Part shown: positions 1 through 14,335 of the stretch, in pieces
Layout of the letters: each line of letters opens with the position of its first letter
Numbering within the stretch: position 1 is the stretch's first letter
DNA from: Daucus carota subsp. sativus
Taxonomy: Eukaryota; Streptophyta; Magnoliopsida; Apiales; Apiaceae
Length of the DNA: 64,000 bases
Assembly (NCBI RefSeq): GCF_001625215.2
Contig: NC_030387.2
Span: 36,975,606-37,039,605, forward strand
Direction: 5' to 3'
Notes under the pieces: generated by a model
What the model was told of the DNA's origin: nothing
Seen by the model: the letters and a program-made list of their open reading frames with translations, nothing else
Databases searched by the model: none
Made by a program: the position numbers and the translations under genes

Positions 1-131
1 TAGGTATTATTTTCTACCATTGAAAGCAAGAACCCTAAGCAAACATCCTATAGTGTTGAGTACATTCCTCTACGTTAGCTATGGAGTTTTTGCCTAGCAT
101 AACAATATGTAAAAGCAGTGAGTGGACTGAC

Positions 132-2198
<2,067 letters not shown>

Positions 2199-3315
2199 GG
2201 CTTATTCAACACCTGCAAGAAATGGATTCAAAGGGTTTAAGGGAGAGGCTGTGTGAGGGTTTTAGGGGTTTTAACAAGGACACGGAGGTTGGTTAGCTTG
2301 GGCAAGGGGTTACTGGGGCCCGGTTCCATTTGGAATTTTGATTTCTGAAAGTCTCATTTGAATTAACACAAAAAAGTTCTTATTATTTACATGTGATAAA
2401 TTAATTATAGGTATAAAGTAATTCTTAATTTATGTGTTCGAACAGTTTTTTGGTATTTATAATTAATCAGGTATAAATTTTATTAATATAATAATAAATT
2501 ATTTTAGATTATCTTTTATAGTGGTCCTACACATTATTGTAAAATCAAATTTCAAAAATAAAAATTAATCATAAAATTTTACTAATATTTTTAACATTTA
2601 CTAGTCATAAATTGACTTATAAGTTTGTGATCTGAGTCCCACTTACAAGTTACAATTTTCAAAAAAAAATTCATGATACATCCTTCAAATTTCCGACAAA
2701 TTTGATATTTAAATCATGTACTCATGTTATTATGTTAATCTAATTAATTTCTTCCCATACCTCAGAACTAACAAAAACTTTTTTTTTTTACAGACACAAC
2801 TATGTTAATTATTTTCCATACTGTGCTAATTAATGACAATTGTCACATTTTACCTTCATGATGTTTTGCTATATATTTTTACTCTTAGAAAAATTTGATT
2901 ATTTGGTGCAATTGCAAATCTTCAGTGTTTCCTTTTTCTTTTGTCAAGAATTACAAATTCTGTAAGCATGACAGCTTACATTTCTTCTACACAATTGTTA
3001 AAAGTCAAGAATTACAAATCTTATGCTGTTTATAGGTCATAATACATAATGATGCCATATATGTATTGCTATTACTAATTTCAAACCATCTCCCCCTTGA
3101 GCTTCAAATAGGCAAGATGCTAGATACAAGATATGAAACTTGGAACATTAGAGACCCTCATCAGGAAGTAACAAGTATATCATGACCTGAACATGCACTA
3201 ATGTCTATTCTTCACCTTCACTGAGGCAAACAGAACCCCTTCAAAAGTTGACAATGAAGAGATCACCAGATACTCCAGAGTGTACAACGCATGATAACAT
3301 CTAAACTTGATCAAG
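2199..3315. other. Intergenic: HSP70 promoter side and 3' flank of the next gene
   Basis: AT-rich spacer between two genes that both read on the minus strand. It must hold the HSP70 promoter and 5' leader next to 2198, and the 3' UTR of the 3316-5933 gene at the other end. I found no convincing heat-shock element array, repeat or ORF with family resemblance. Confidence 0.5.
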
Positions 3316-5933
3316 CTACAATTCTTCCGAATTTTCTGATTTATTTTCTTGGTTGGCATTTTGCTGAAAATATTCTTCTTCAATTGTTTCTTTGAGGATA
3401 AATAGCCTTTGAATAACCATAGGCGGGGTCATCTGTTTGGCTTCCCTGATCTCAGTATCTTCTTTATGAAGGTTGTGTGCATCGAGCATAATCTTGATCC
3501 ACTTGTGCAGCTCCTTGGGAGTTCTGTTGCAAAAAAAAAAAAAAAAAAAAAAAAAAGAAAGAAAGGGGGTTAATTAAGAGATCCTGAAGGTCATTGTTGG
3601 AGATGAAAGATAATAAACAGCATGAAGTTCCCATACGTGTATACAGCTTTCGGATCTCTTGCCTCATGATCATCACCAGGGGAAAAAGCAGTAGCCAATG
3701 CAGAGAATCGCTCCTCAGGATCTGTGATATTCAGCAAATACTTGAGCAGCTTAATTTCTTTCGGCTCAATGCTCTTTAGACTACTCTTTGTGGCTCGGTA
3801 CAATCGATACATAATGTCTTTAACCTACATCCAAATATTGAATTCAAAATAAAGAACCTAGTAGTCAGGCAACTAGCTTACTAGCATAAAAAGCTAAGAT
3901 GATAGCCCAGATTACAATTGCATATCATGATCAAAACGACACCATACACTATTGATACGTTTTGCAAATCAAAATAACTCAAGTACTGTTAATTTGACAG
4001 AAATGTAATATACGCCGTCATCCTTACCTCATTTTTCATGGTTGTAGACTCTTTTGCAGAAGCCCAAGCACTGTTTATTAACAGGATCAAAGATGAGTCC
4101 AGTTCTTTTGCCTTCGCAAGACTGTTGATTTTCGCACATGCCTCTTCAACTGATGGAGAATTCAGAATATCATCAAATTTGGCCTGTGCAGAATCCAAAG
4201 TGTCCACAATATCTATTGTATTGTCATAGGCACCAACTGCAGCTAAGCATCTAGCACCAAGTCTGGCCACAGCTGCTCGACAACAGAAGTGCAAGATTAA
4301 TTGTTGGATAGTTTTAATGATATTGATTATAATAAACAACTCTCATATCAAAAACTCAAAAGGTGTCAGATGTTCGAATCAACCCTTCACTTTAGTACTG
4401 TAGCAAAAAAAATTACCATCACGATCCTCCAAGCCATCATATGTTTCTGAGAGCAAAGTGAGGTGACGGAAAAACTCCTCTGTGAAATCTTTGCGACGCT
4501 TGGAAACTATTGCATTAATGTCCAAAGGGCTACCCTCTATCTCTTTCAGAAGTTCTGTATGCCCCTCCATTTCATCATCAATCTGAAACATTTCCAGGTC
4601 AACACAATATAAAAGGGCAAAAAAAAGAAGAGGAAGGACAAAAAGGAAGATAAAGGTGAAAGACTCCTAAATTCAGTCATTAAAACTCAATTACAATAGA
4701 GATATACATACTTATTTTCTATCCGAGAGATGAATCCATTTAATAGTAAAGTTTTTGTTTTATCGACACACTCTTTAAAAACTCCTAACAAAATTTACCT
4801 GCACATATACATGTGATATACAGTTGTAAAATAAATCAGCTATTAAAATCAAATCTACATATATCCGCTAAAACTGATCTCATTTTGATTCCGAAGCCCA
4901 TTGCATAGGAATATAGGATGCAATTTGGCCCCTGGCCAGGTTGTAAAGTGGGCAATTAGATTTAAAACATCAATTTCACAAGCTATGTTTTCTAAAAATA
5001 AAATTCGAAAATGAAATCAAGAAAGAATCGCAAGACCTCAAGTTTTCCAGAAAAAATGACTTCAGTTATCAATTTACCCTTTAGCAACTCCTAGACAAAT
5101 TGTTATCTGTTAAGCTAAGTGATTATGCACACAGTAAGATATATTCACCGTGCTAAATCAATAACCAATATCAATAGCTTCAAATATTTGGTAACCTAAT
5201 CTGATTCCGAAAGTGGATTATGATTATATACGATGCAATTTATGTTCCAAAGTTTCAAGACAGTAATTTAACAAGATGAATTTATAAAACAAATGAACAC
5301 GTATATTAATAAACCGGTCAAGTATAAAAATCCATACCCTCTTAACTTTTCTTCCCAATGTGATAAGTTTTTGCTTCATAACAGAATCAGTTTGGGACAT
5401 TGCAAGCGTATGACATCGATTGTAAAAGTGATCCCTGTACTTCTTCCAGTCATCTCTAAAAACCAGATATCTCCTCCAATCTTTAACCCTAGGTTTCTCA
5501 TTCAAGAACAAATCAATTATTTTATCACAGAATTTAGTCATAGTATACCCATCTGCTATTTCAACCTCAGCAGCTTGCTCCTCCACTTGTACACAACCCA
5601 CTTTTCTTGAAAACATTTCTGACCCAACAAAAAAAATGAGAACTTTATTCATTTCAGTAGCTAAAACCAACTAATTCAATAAAAATTAAAGAAACAGATA
5701 AAAATTTTAAAAACCCAGAAAGAACAATAAAGATGCTTACTTTTGGTGAAGTTTGGAGAGGTGGGTCTTGTGGGTCTTGAGGTGAGGAAGATGAGAGATG
5801 AAGAGGACATGATGGGTATTGTGAGAAAAGTTGGGGGCAGTTCTGCATTGAAGGATGATGAGATGGTGTTTAGCTGAGATGGGTTGGCAGTGGAAGTGGA
5901 GATTGGTGCTTGAAAGCCTAAAAGATTTGACAT
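3316..5933 (-). CDS. Chloroplast protein of the At4g37920 family
   Basis: Six exons on the minus strand: 5933-5741, 5618-5338, 4582-4417, 4272-4028, 3824-3637 and 3523-3316. All borders are GT-AG, phases agree, and a TAG stop ends a 426-residue protein, close to the Arabidopsis At4g37920 length (about 427). The first 70 or so residues are Ser/Thr/Pro-rich and fit a plastid transit peptide. The mature part is a soluble alpha-helical protein with conserved blocks ADGYTMTKFCDKIIDLFL, LKYLLNITDPEERFSALATA and TPKELHKWIKIMLDA. Some databases call the family endoribonuclease E-like, but I see no catalytic motif and assign no activity. An in-frame upstream ATG at 5982-5984 would add 17 residues; I chose 5933 because the transit-like sequence starts there. 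A poly(A) run (about 3531-3556 on the plus strand) forms a long T tract just before the last acceptor on the coding strand. Confidence 0.9.
3531..3556. repeat. Poly(A)/poly(T) tract at a splice acceptor
   Basis: About 26 consecutive A on the plus strand, immediately upstream (coding sense) of the acceptor of the last exon of the chloroplast gene. On the coding strand it is an unusually long poly-U stretch in the position of the polypyrimidine tract. It is likely length-polymorphic. Confidence 0.8.
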
Positions 5934-6180
5934 GTTTACTCCTTGTTGGGGCTGGAAAAAGAGTGTGAGAGCTTGTGTATACAAATTTGTGGATGATGAA
6001 GATGAGTGGTGATTGTGGTACGACGTCGTTTATAAGAACCCCTCTAAAACCCCAATCCCACTGTGGCAGTTCTTTTTGCTTTTCTTTTTTTTCTAATTCA
6101 ACTTTTTGTTTGGTTGAGTTTAAAACAAATGTTTCTTGTTTAAAGTAAAAAGTGAAGCAGAAGATAAAAGTAAGTTCAGA

Positions 6181-6632
6181 GGAGTGTATTGGATTAAGAT
6201 TTCACAGCATTTTTTTTTTACATTCATGAAATCCAAAAGTATTTGATTGGAATTGTTTGAAATCCATTAAAATCTTGAGGTATTCAATTATACTACAAAA
6301 TCTGGCGGTATTCAATTAGGATTTTATATTATACTTAAAAATCCGATGGTATTCAATTGGAATTGTTTAAAATCCATTAAAATCTGATAGTATTCAAACG
6401 CTGATGGATTTTTTTGGATTTCATAAAATGATGGATTTTGTGGCATTCTTAAGTGTATTTTAAGTTCTTTGAAATCCCACCAAAATCAATGAGACTTTCA
6501 AGCATTGTGCTTATATCTTATCAACTCTGCTACATTTTATCAAGAATCCACACAAAATCAAAATCACATACAATCCATTAAAATCCATAAACTAAAAACA
6601 ATCCATTAAAATCCCAATTGAATACACCCCCG
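6181..6632. repeat. MITE-like inverted-repeat element
   Basis: The left end reads GGAGTGTATTGGATTAAGAT. The right end, reverse-complemented, reads GGGGGTGTATTCAATTGGGA, so the termini are inverted and related. The interior repeats the phrase GTATTCAATTGG several times with AATCCATTAAAATC, a pattern seen in nonautonomous plant elements. I could not fix a clean target-site duplication, so the superfamily is open. Confidence 0.55.
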
Positions 6633-6659
6633 TAAGATTTACAAGTTAAGATTTACTTT

Positions 6660-7100
6660 TTTACTCATAAATTTTGATGGTATTCAATTGGGCTCGTTTA
6701 AAATTCATTAAAATCTTGGGATATTCGATTGTAATCTTAAATTATGTTACAAAATCTGATGATATTAAATCATAATTTTAAATTATGCTTAAATATTCGA
6801 TGGTATTCAATTGGGATTGTTTAGTACCATTAAAATCTGATGATATTCAAATGTTGATGAATTTTTTAATTTCATAAAATGATGGATTTTATGATTTCTC
6901 GGTGTATTTTAAGTTTTTTGAAATCCCACCAAATTCATGAAATTTTGAATCATTATGCTTAAATTCTAAAGAATCTAAACCCTAAATCTATATCAACTAT
7001 CCGATACTTTATCAAGAATCTGTGAAAAATCAAAAATACGTACAACCTATTAAATTCATAAATAAAAAGCAATTCATTACGATCTCAATCACATATACAT
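6660..7100. repeat. Second, diverged copy related to the 6181-6632 repeat
   Basis: This stretch again carries GGTATTCAATTGGG and ATTCATTAAAATC phrases in the same order as the neighbouring element, with more substitutions. It ends near GCAATTCATTACGATC. It is either an older copy of the same MITE family or a duplicated half; the borders are approximate. Confidence 0.45.
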
Positions 7101-9081
7101 ATAAATAATTTATAAACCAAATCTGACTAATATTATTAGAATTTTTATGAGTATTTCGGTCCTTTTATCATCATCTTATTTCTCAAACTCATTTGTATAA
7201 TTATTAACAATTCTGAAAAATTAAATTTCAATATTTCATTCGTTTATTGACATAAATCAATTCATTCAACTTGTCACACAGTAATCTCTCTCTACTTTAT
7301 AAATTAATATTGATTTTCCCTAACAACATTTTAATCTTGTGAAAATAATTAAGATGTCAACTAAAACCACTACTTCCAGAGCTCAACAACGAATTTAGGA
7401 TATTCCAGAGAACTTCCAATACTTAATACTCCTATAGTCTATAATTATTGTTTGAAGCATAGACCAAACCGAATTGCACGTTTAGTACCAAACATGAGAA
7501 TCAGGGTCTTCACCAAAACTATATAAAAAAGAAACTAAAATATTTTAGCCAATTATTGGACAGCTGCCTCTACTAAATTATTTTAATTTATAAACAACTT
7601 TAAATAAAGAGACTACGTAGAACTTAGCATAAACAGTAAGAACATTTTATTTCCCAATCCTCCAGTACATTTCTCCTCGGTCCCTGCCCACAAGTCTCTA
7701 CTGTCTAGGCGTCTACCATCTCAATCCTCGTTACCAATCGGTATACAGAAAACGAGAATCAGATTAATCAGCGAAAAGAAATAATCAAGCGATTAATTAA
7801 ATAATCAGAAACGAGATTTATTTGATAATATTAATTATCAAACTTTAGAACAATGCTATTATAAGTCTTCTTACACGAAAAACTCTAATATTAGAAGCGA
7901 CAATATCATACACAAACCAAAACACGACTCTAATTCAATTTATTGAAATAAACCCGACGATGACATAAAAACTTTAAAATCCTGATAACGAAACTCTTAA
8001 TATTCAATCGAAGCGACCTGAACTTGACCATTGATCAACAAGTTTAAAAACACGAAAATGAACCAAAACCCAAAACTGTCACCACTACCTGACAGCATCC
8101 AATCTCGTTCAAGATGGTGTACAAAAAGTTCCAAAAAATTCTTATATTTAGAGCTAAAAAAGTATTGTAACCAACTGCCAAATAGATGGAAAAAATGGAC
8201 ATATATTTTTGCAAGTGATGCTGATACGCCACTTAAATGTTTGTTTTTATCTGAGCAAATAAAGAGGCGTAAAAGAAACCTGCAGTAAGTTCTACAATAA
8301 TAACAACCAAGGCAGAAGCCAACGAGTTCCAGTTCAAAACACAAAATAAGATTGACCAGGCACCACACTGGGGAATCTGCAACCTGTAATACATGGTTAA
8401 ACACTTAAATTACCAGGCTAATCAGTTTTCACAACTCATGCTTATTGTCTTATACTATCAACTTGCGTAAACTGTTATAACGACGTTACCAATCGAAAAA
8501 ATGGACACCAAAACAGCAGTTGAGTATTTTATAACTGAGAAGGCAAACCTCACTTTCATGACGCATTGTTCAAACTTCAAAGGCATCAGACAAAATGAGA
8601 GACGAAGACAAGAGGCTGCCCTTTCCTTTCGTATTATTCTAAAGGAAAACTGTATATTAATATTATTGATATACATCCCAGCTACACTACTAACATAAAC
8701 CATTGAGATTAGCTTAATATAATCCAATAATTAACAACATTAGTCTGTATGTATTGTTCGGAACCATCTATCCTTCATTTCCTACCAGTTCTATAATTTC
8801 TAAATTCTAAGTCAAACTGAAATTTGGCCCGGAACTCTGCCCCTAAACCTCTTTCTTTGTTTTCGTGGGAAGGTTTTACCTAACTGATCTGCGCCTGCAG
8901 TCCCAGTATTCATAAAACTAAGGACTCAACCCCCCACCCCTCGAAAAACTGCAAAATGTCAAGGCCTTCATAAGCGGAAAATTGGGTGTCCAGAACAAAG
9001 TTTGAGGAAGTCTTCTGCGGATGTCAACAAAAAAGTTTAGTCCCATGAAGATCAGATGGGGCTTGTACTCCTGATAAGGAG
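7101..9081. other. Intergenic, upstream of SYMRK
   Basis: No ORF here resembles a known protein. The longest open frames (about 8000-8400 on minus) are low-complexity and lack codon or splice support. The last few hundred bases must hold the SYMRK promoter and 5' leader. I could not pick out a TATA box or cis-element with confidence. Confidence 0.4.
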
Positions 9082-12000
9082 ATGATGGGAAGTTCAGATT
9101 ACTGGACAAGAGGAGTTTTTACCCGTTCTACCCTTTGCATCCTTATAGTTCTTCAAACTGCTGCTGCCCAACAAGGTACTTTTCTGATGATCTATAAGGA
9201 CAGGACAGTGTTCTCTAAATTCTCCAAAATAGGCTTTGTTCTATAAATCATAACAAAAATAATAAGAAAAACTACTTAGCAAGCAATCAGGGTGACAAGA
9301 TTGACGCGATTCTGTATTCTTTAGGTTAGTACAATATAATCTGATAATCAATTTTGAAGAAGTTAGATCTTGCTTGATAAACCCTAACTACGATTTTTCA
9401 TCAACACTTGGAAATGAATAGGCAAAGTCTGGTTATTGACAATGCAATAGGTGACATGTGATGAGCTCTGCATAGAGCACTTAAAACTAAACTAATCATA
9501 GAAGTTCAACACGCACTGCTACCTCCACCATAGTAAACCTTACCAATTAGAGTCATGGATGTAATGTTCAAAAATAGGGAAGAGGGGAGGACGGGTCTCA
9601 ATTCTCTGGGGACGAAAAAAGATTTACAGATCCCGAGACTCGAGAGTGAGACATTATCATTTTCAATCCGTCACAAATGAACTTGTAGTGGATCAATCTT
9701 CATTAATTCCATAACTGTTCTTTAACATAACATACTGCCGTGCAGGTTTCAGCAGTATACAGTGCTGTGCGGATACAAATTTTACTGACTCAACTACTAA
9801 CATAAGTTGGGCTACAGATGACAACTGGTACCCAGATAAACTAACTTGTCAAGGCATAACTCAACATATTGATAATACCACATTATCTGTTAAAACTCGA
9901 GTTTTTAACTCGAGCTTTGCCACCAAATGGTGTTATAACTTGACAACAAGGAAGGATCAAGACTATCTTATAAGAGGTACATTCAGAGCTGGAGATCTAC
10001 AGAAAGCACCTCAGAGTAGAATCTTTGATGTACTAATAGACGTTACATCTATAGCTCAAGTGAACTCATCAGACGATGCTGTAGTGGAGGGAATTTTCAG
10101 AACTACTATGGATTATATGAACTTCTGCTTATTGAAAGAACAAGGAGATCCTTACCTGTCAAAACTTGAGCTGAGGCCATTAAGTTCAAACTATCTGAAA
10201 GAGAAAGCTTCAACTGTTCTCAAACTTACACATAGAATCGATGTTGGAAATACAGGGACGGCTATCAGGTATGTGCACTTTGACTGATACCAAATACTAA
10301 ATTGGAATTAACAGTAAGCAAGACAAAAAATGCAATTGCATGGAAAACTGATAATAAGTCCACCCAAATTACTACTATAAGTTACCAGAGTCGGCATATT
10401 TCATACTATACACCAGAGTTCTACTTTTTCACACAAAAAGGCATATCCATCAATGTCGTGCATTTATTTTACCTCAAACATTATAAGCAAAATCTGCACA
10501 AGCTTTTATTTCTCATTCCTCAAAACCAACATTTGTGCTATGTTATCAAATGACCATAGTGATAATAATATATATAATTAATGGGATGAGTTAAATGGAA
10601 ACCACTATTTTATTGAAGACTATATATGTTCTGCTTGCAGGACATTGCAAAACATGTTCTGCTGGAAGGACATATATGGTCTCCGATAAAATAGTGGTCT
10701 CCTAGAACTTTTCCCTGTTACTAATATTACTATACAAAGATAAGCACTTCTCAGACGCCTGCTTTTATGCAGCTAAATAATAGAATGTAAACAAAGTATA
10801 TAAAAGTGAAAAACACTATCAAACAAAGAAATATAAATGATAATATGCTGTGCTTGAAGAAATATCTCCAAAAGGTTACTATAATATACAGCATACTGGG
10901 ACTGGGCACCTGAAACTTGAGGCTAACACAGCAAATTCTAATAAAGTTCACAAATCATTTACTAATAAACTGCTGTGTAACATACACCAAAAAGTGACCT
11001 TAAAATCAAGAAAAACTGAAATCACTTTTTTATCGACAATTAAACTAAATGATCAACTGATATAGTAGTATCATAACTTGCACAAAATAGTTCATAATTC
11101 TGACTTAAATCACACAATTTCAGGTACCCATATGATCCATATGATAAAATTTGGAGACCGCAACCCGATGATGTCCATTCCACTGATGCCACAGAGTCAT
11201 CTGTGCTCAATATTTCCATCATCCCTACTAGCACAGTACTGCCTCCTACCCAAGTACTACAAACAGCTCTAACCCATCCAGAGCGCTTAGAATTCCTACA
11301 TAATGACCTAGATACTGGATATTACACTTACAATCTTTACATATACTTTTTTGAACACAATGAGTCAGTACAAGCGGGGGATCGAGTGTTCAATATATAC
11401 ATCAACAACGAGAAGCAACAAGAGGTTGACATTTTGAGTGCTGGCTCTAATCAAAGAACAGTTGATTTGAACTTCAAAGCTAATGGGGTTCTGAATTTGA
11501 CACTTGCCAAAACAAATGGCTCCCAGTTGGGGCCAATTTGTAATGCCTATGAGATTTTGCAGGTTCGACCCCAACTTCATGGGACCACACAAGAAGATGG
11601 TAAGCTATAAAGTTTTTCATATATAGTAAATATAATTTTCAGAAGGAACCTAGAAGACAGTAACAAATACTCACCAAAGCACAAGTAAGAATGAATACCA
11701 ATCATGGGACAATGTAAAAGGCTCTTAACTTAATCAATCTCTTCTATCAGTGAATATCATCATGGATGTGAAGGATAATTTATTAGTAGAAAACCAAGAT
11801 AACAAAGTATTGAGAAGCTGGTACGGAGACCCATGCCTACCCCTTCCATGGAATGGCCTGTTTTGTACATCAATTGATGGTTCCTCAGTTATCACCAAGT
11901 TGTAAGTTTTTTCTACTTCAAGATGGTTATTTTGTTTTTTGTCTTCATTCGTTTTATAGACTGCCTTATTGACTCGACTTGGATCCACAGGAATCTGTCT

Positions 12001-13762
12001 TACAAAAATCTTCAAGGATCACTTCCTCCTAGTATCTTAAAAATGCGCCACCTGAGGGAATTGTATGATTTAACAAAATTTTCATTTCTAATGTCATTCT
12101 GAAGTTTGAGATACGATTCTTATTTTTCATAATTAGGATATTTGTTTACTACTATTTTCCTGTGATCTAGGAACATGAGCAACAACAGATTCACTGGTGT
12201 TGTCCCAGCATTTCCAGCTTCATCCATTTTGACCTCACTGTACAGAACGCTTCACTTATTAGAGTTGATAACTTCATCATAAAGAATTGTTACTCAGTAC
12301 TGACCGACTGTATAGAACTAACAATATTTCCTTGAATATGACAATATTTAGGGATCTCAGCCACAACAATCTTAAGGGAAAGGTTCCAGAATCACTTGCT
12401 TCACTTCAACAACTAACCACACTGTGAGTATTTATGATAGTAAATAAGGTGCAAGATCAATTAAGTAACATGCCAACTTCAGTTGACTAATTTCTAGAGA
12501 GTCTGTTACCAGAACTTCATTACAAAGCCCAGATCAACTCAATGATTTTTAGCTGGCTATTTTTCTCAAAAATGATCTCTGCTGGCTGCCTAATCGACTC
12601 TCTGGTTCTACTACAGTTCATTTGGATGCAATCAGCATATGAGCAGGGAGCTTCCTGGAAACCTTAACAGATCAAAACTTGACACAGAGTATGAGTTTTA
12701 CACTCGTGATTATTTTATGAATATGTTCAGTGCAAATGGTGTTGGTGTGGCACAGAAAGAAGGTACAAAGCTTACAATTTCACATGGTTTCCCTTTCAGC
12801 AATGGAACATGTAATCGTAGAAGATCATCAAACACATCAAAAGGAATTATCATAGGCACCGTTACAGGTGGAATACTTTTTGTTGTTGTGGCTGGAGTGT
12901 TTTGCTACTGCTTTTACAAGAAAAAGGTGATGACTAGGGGAAAGTTTGACCGAGGCAATTCTATGACAAAGAGTGCGTAAACAAATCTCTCTCCATTGTT
13001 AGGTTCATTTTTTTTGGCATGGCATGAAAAGCTACTACCAGATTAGCATTACAATGTCAAGCGAGAGATAGAAGTATATCTCACCTAGGTCCTAGTTGCA
13101 AATTTTTGAATTTCAGGAGGAAAACCTTATATCTAAACTAACATTCCAGGTCTTCCCAGGATGAGAAGTAGGCAGTGGTCAACACATCCACTTTATATAC
13201 TGCATACGAAAGTTATTACAACCAAGCTAAGATTTTACATACAGAACTGGCACAGGAAATGAAATCTAAAAACTTTAAATCCTATGACCGAAACATTCTG
13301 ACTAATGCATAACAATTTACTAAATTAGTGCCACTGAATCTAAACTTGTCTTCTTAGAATTTGTTCTTTTGTCCAACCAAGTAAAGTAAAAATAAAATTT
13401 TTGGTTCTTGGGGCCGAGGGTTCAGCCTAATGGTAGAAACTAGGGGTAAGCAGGAAACCGAACTAAAACCGGAACCGACAAAAAACCGAACCGGACCGAA
13501 ACCACAAATTAAAAAACTGAAACGATTATAATGGTTGCGGTTTCAGTTTTAGGTTAAAACCGAACTGATTATCAAAATAAATACATGTATATTACACATA
13601 ATTTACATAATTTTTTTAAAGAATAAATTTACACAGAAGTTAAGTTAAATCTGCCGGAAGCTCAAGTCATGATTCCTGGAGTCGAGGCAAGCTGGGGGGT
13701 GTAGAGTGCATTGGACAGTGTACAATGCTCTTTAATTTCCAGGCTTTATCATCATCTTTGGA

Positions 13763-13830
<68 letters not shown>

Positions 13831-14275
13831 GTGGGTTCTGGTACAAACTTACAAACTTTCTGCGTTCAACACATATATAATTTGAGTTCAACATTTTTTT
13901 AACATATTTTGTTGAACATCGATTAAAATTGTGTTGGAGAAGTACATAAACTAATTTTTGAATGTAAAAACTAAGTTAAACGTATTATATAACTAATATT
14001 TATGTTTCTAAACCCCACCCAAACCCCAGAGATATAGTTTAAGTATCTTTATAGATATATTCAACATAATGATAATTAGTGTTCTACAGCTGATGTTGAA
14101 CCCCAGTTACAAATGTGTTGAATGCGCGATTTATTTATGCGTTATTTTTAAAAATTGTGATGTTTTTTCAAGAATTTTCAACATGAATACTTTCTATAAC
14201 TAAAGATTAACACGATGGGAGAATAAAAAAAAGTTTGTAAGTTTGTAACCTAAAAAAGTTTTTATTTGATCCCAT

Positions 14276-14335
<60 letters not shown>

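Noticed and set aside
1..131. Next HSP70 exon at the left edge
   Set aside because: No frame encodes the expected continuation after PTKKSQ, so these bases are intron.
7997..8404. 135-codon open frame on minus, Cys- and Phe-rich
   Set aside because: Low-complexity composition, no family resemblance, no splice or codon support, and overlapping frames of similar length on the other strand.
10302..10553. 83-codon open frame on plus
   Set aside because: Lies in SYMRK intron 2; the conserved protein continues across the intron at 11124 with matching phase.
12639..12980. Single 113-codon SYMRK exon spanning 12689-12799
   Set aside because: The middle 111 nt has intron borders and gives 37 residues without a counterpart in Lotus SYMRK; I treat it as an intron and report the doubt as a finding.
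13667..13902. Open frames of alternating Tyr-Ile on both strands
   Set aside because: Pure translation of the (AT)n microsatellite.
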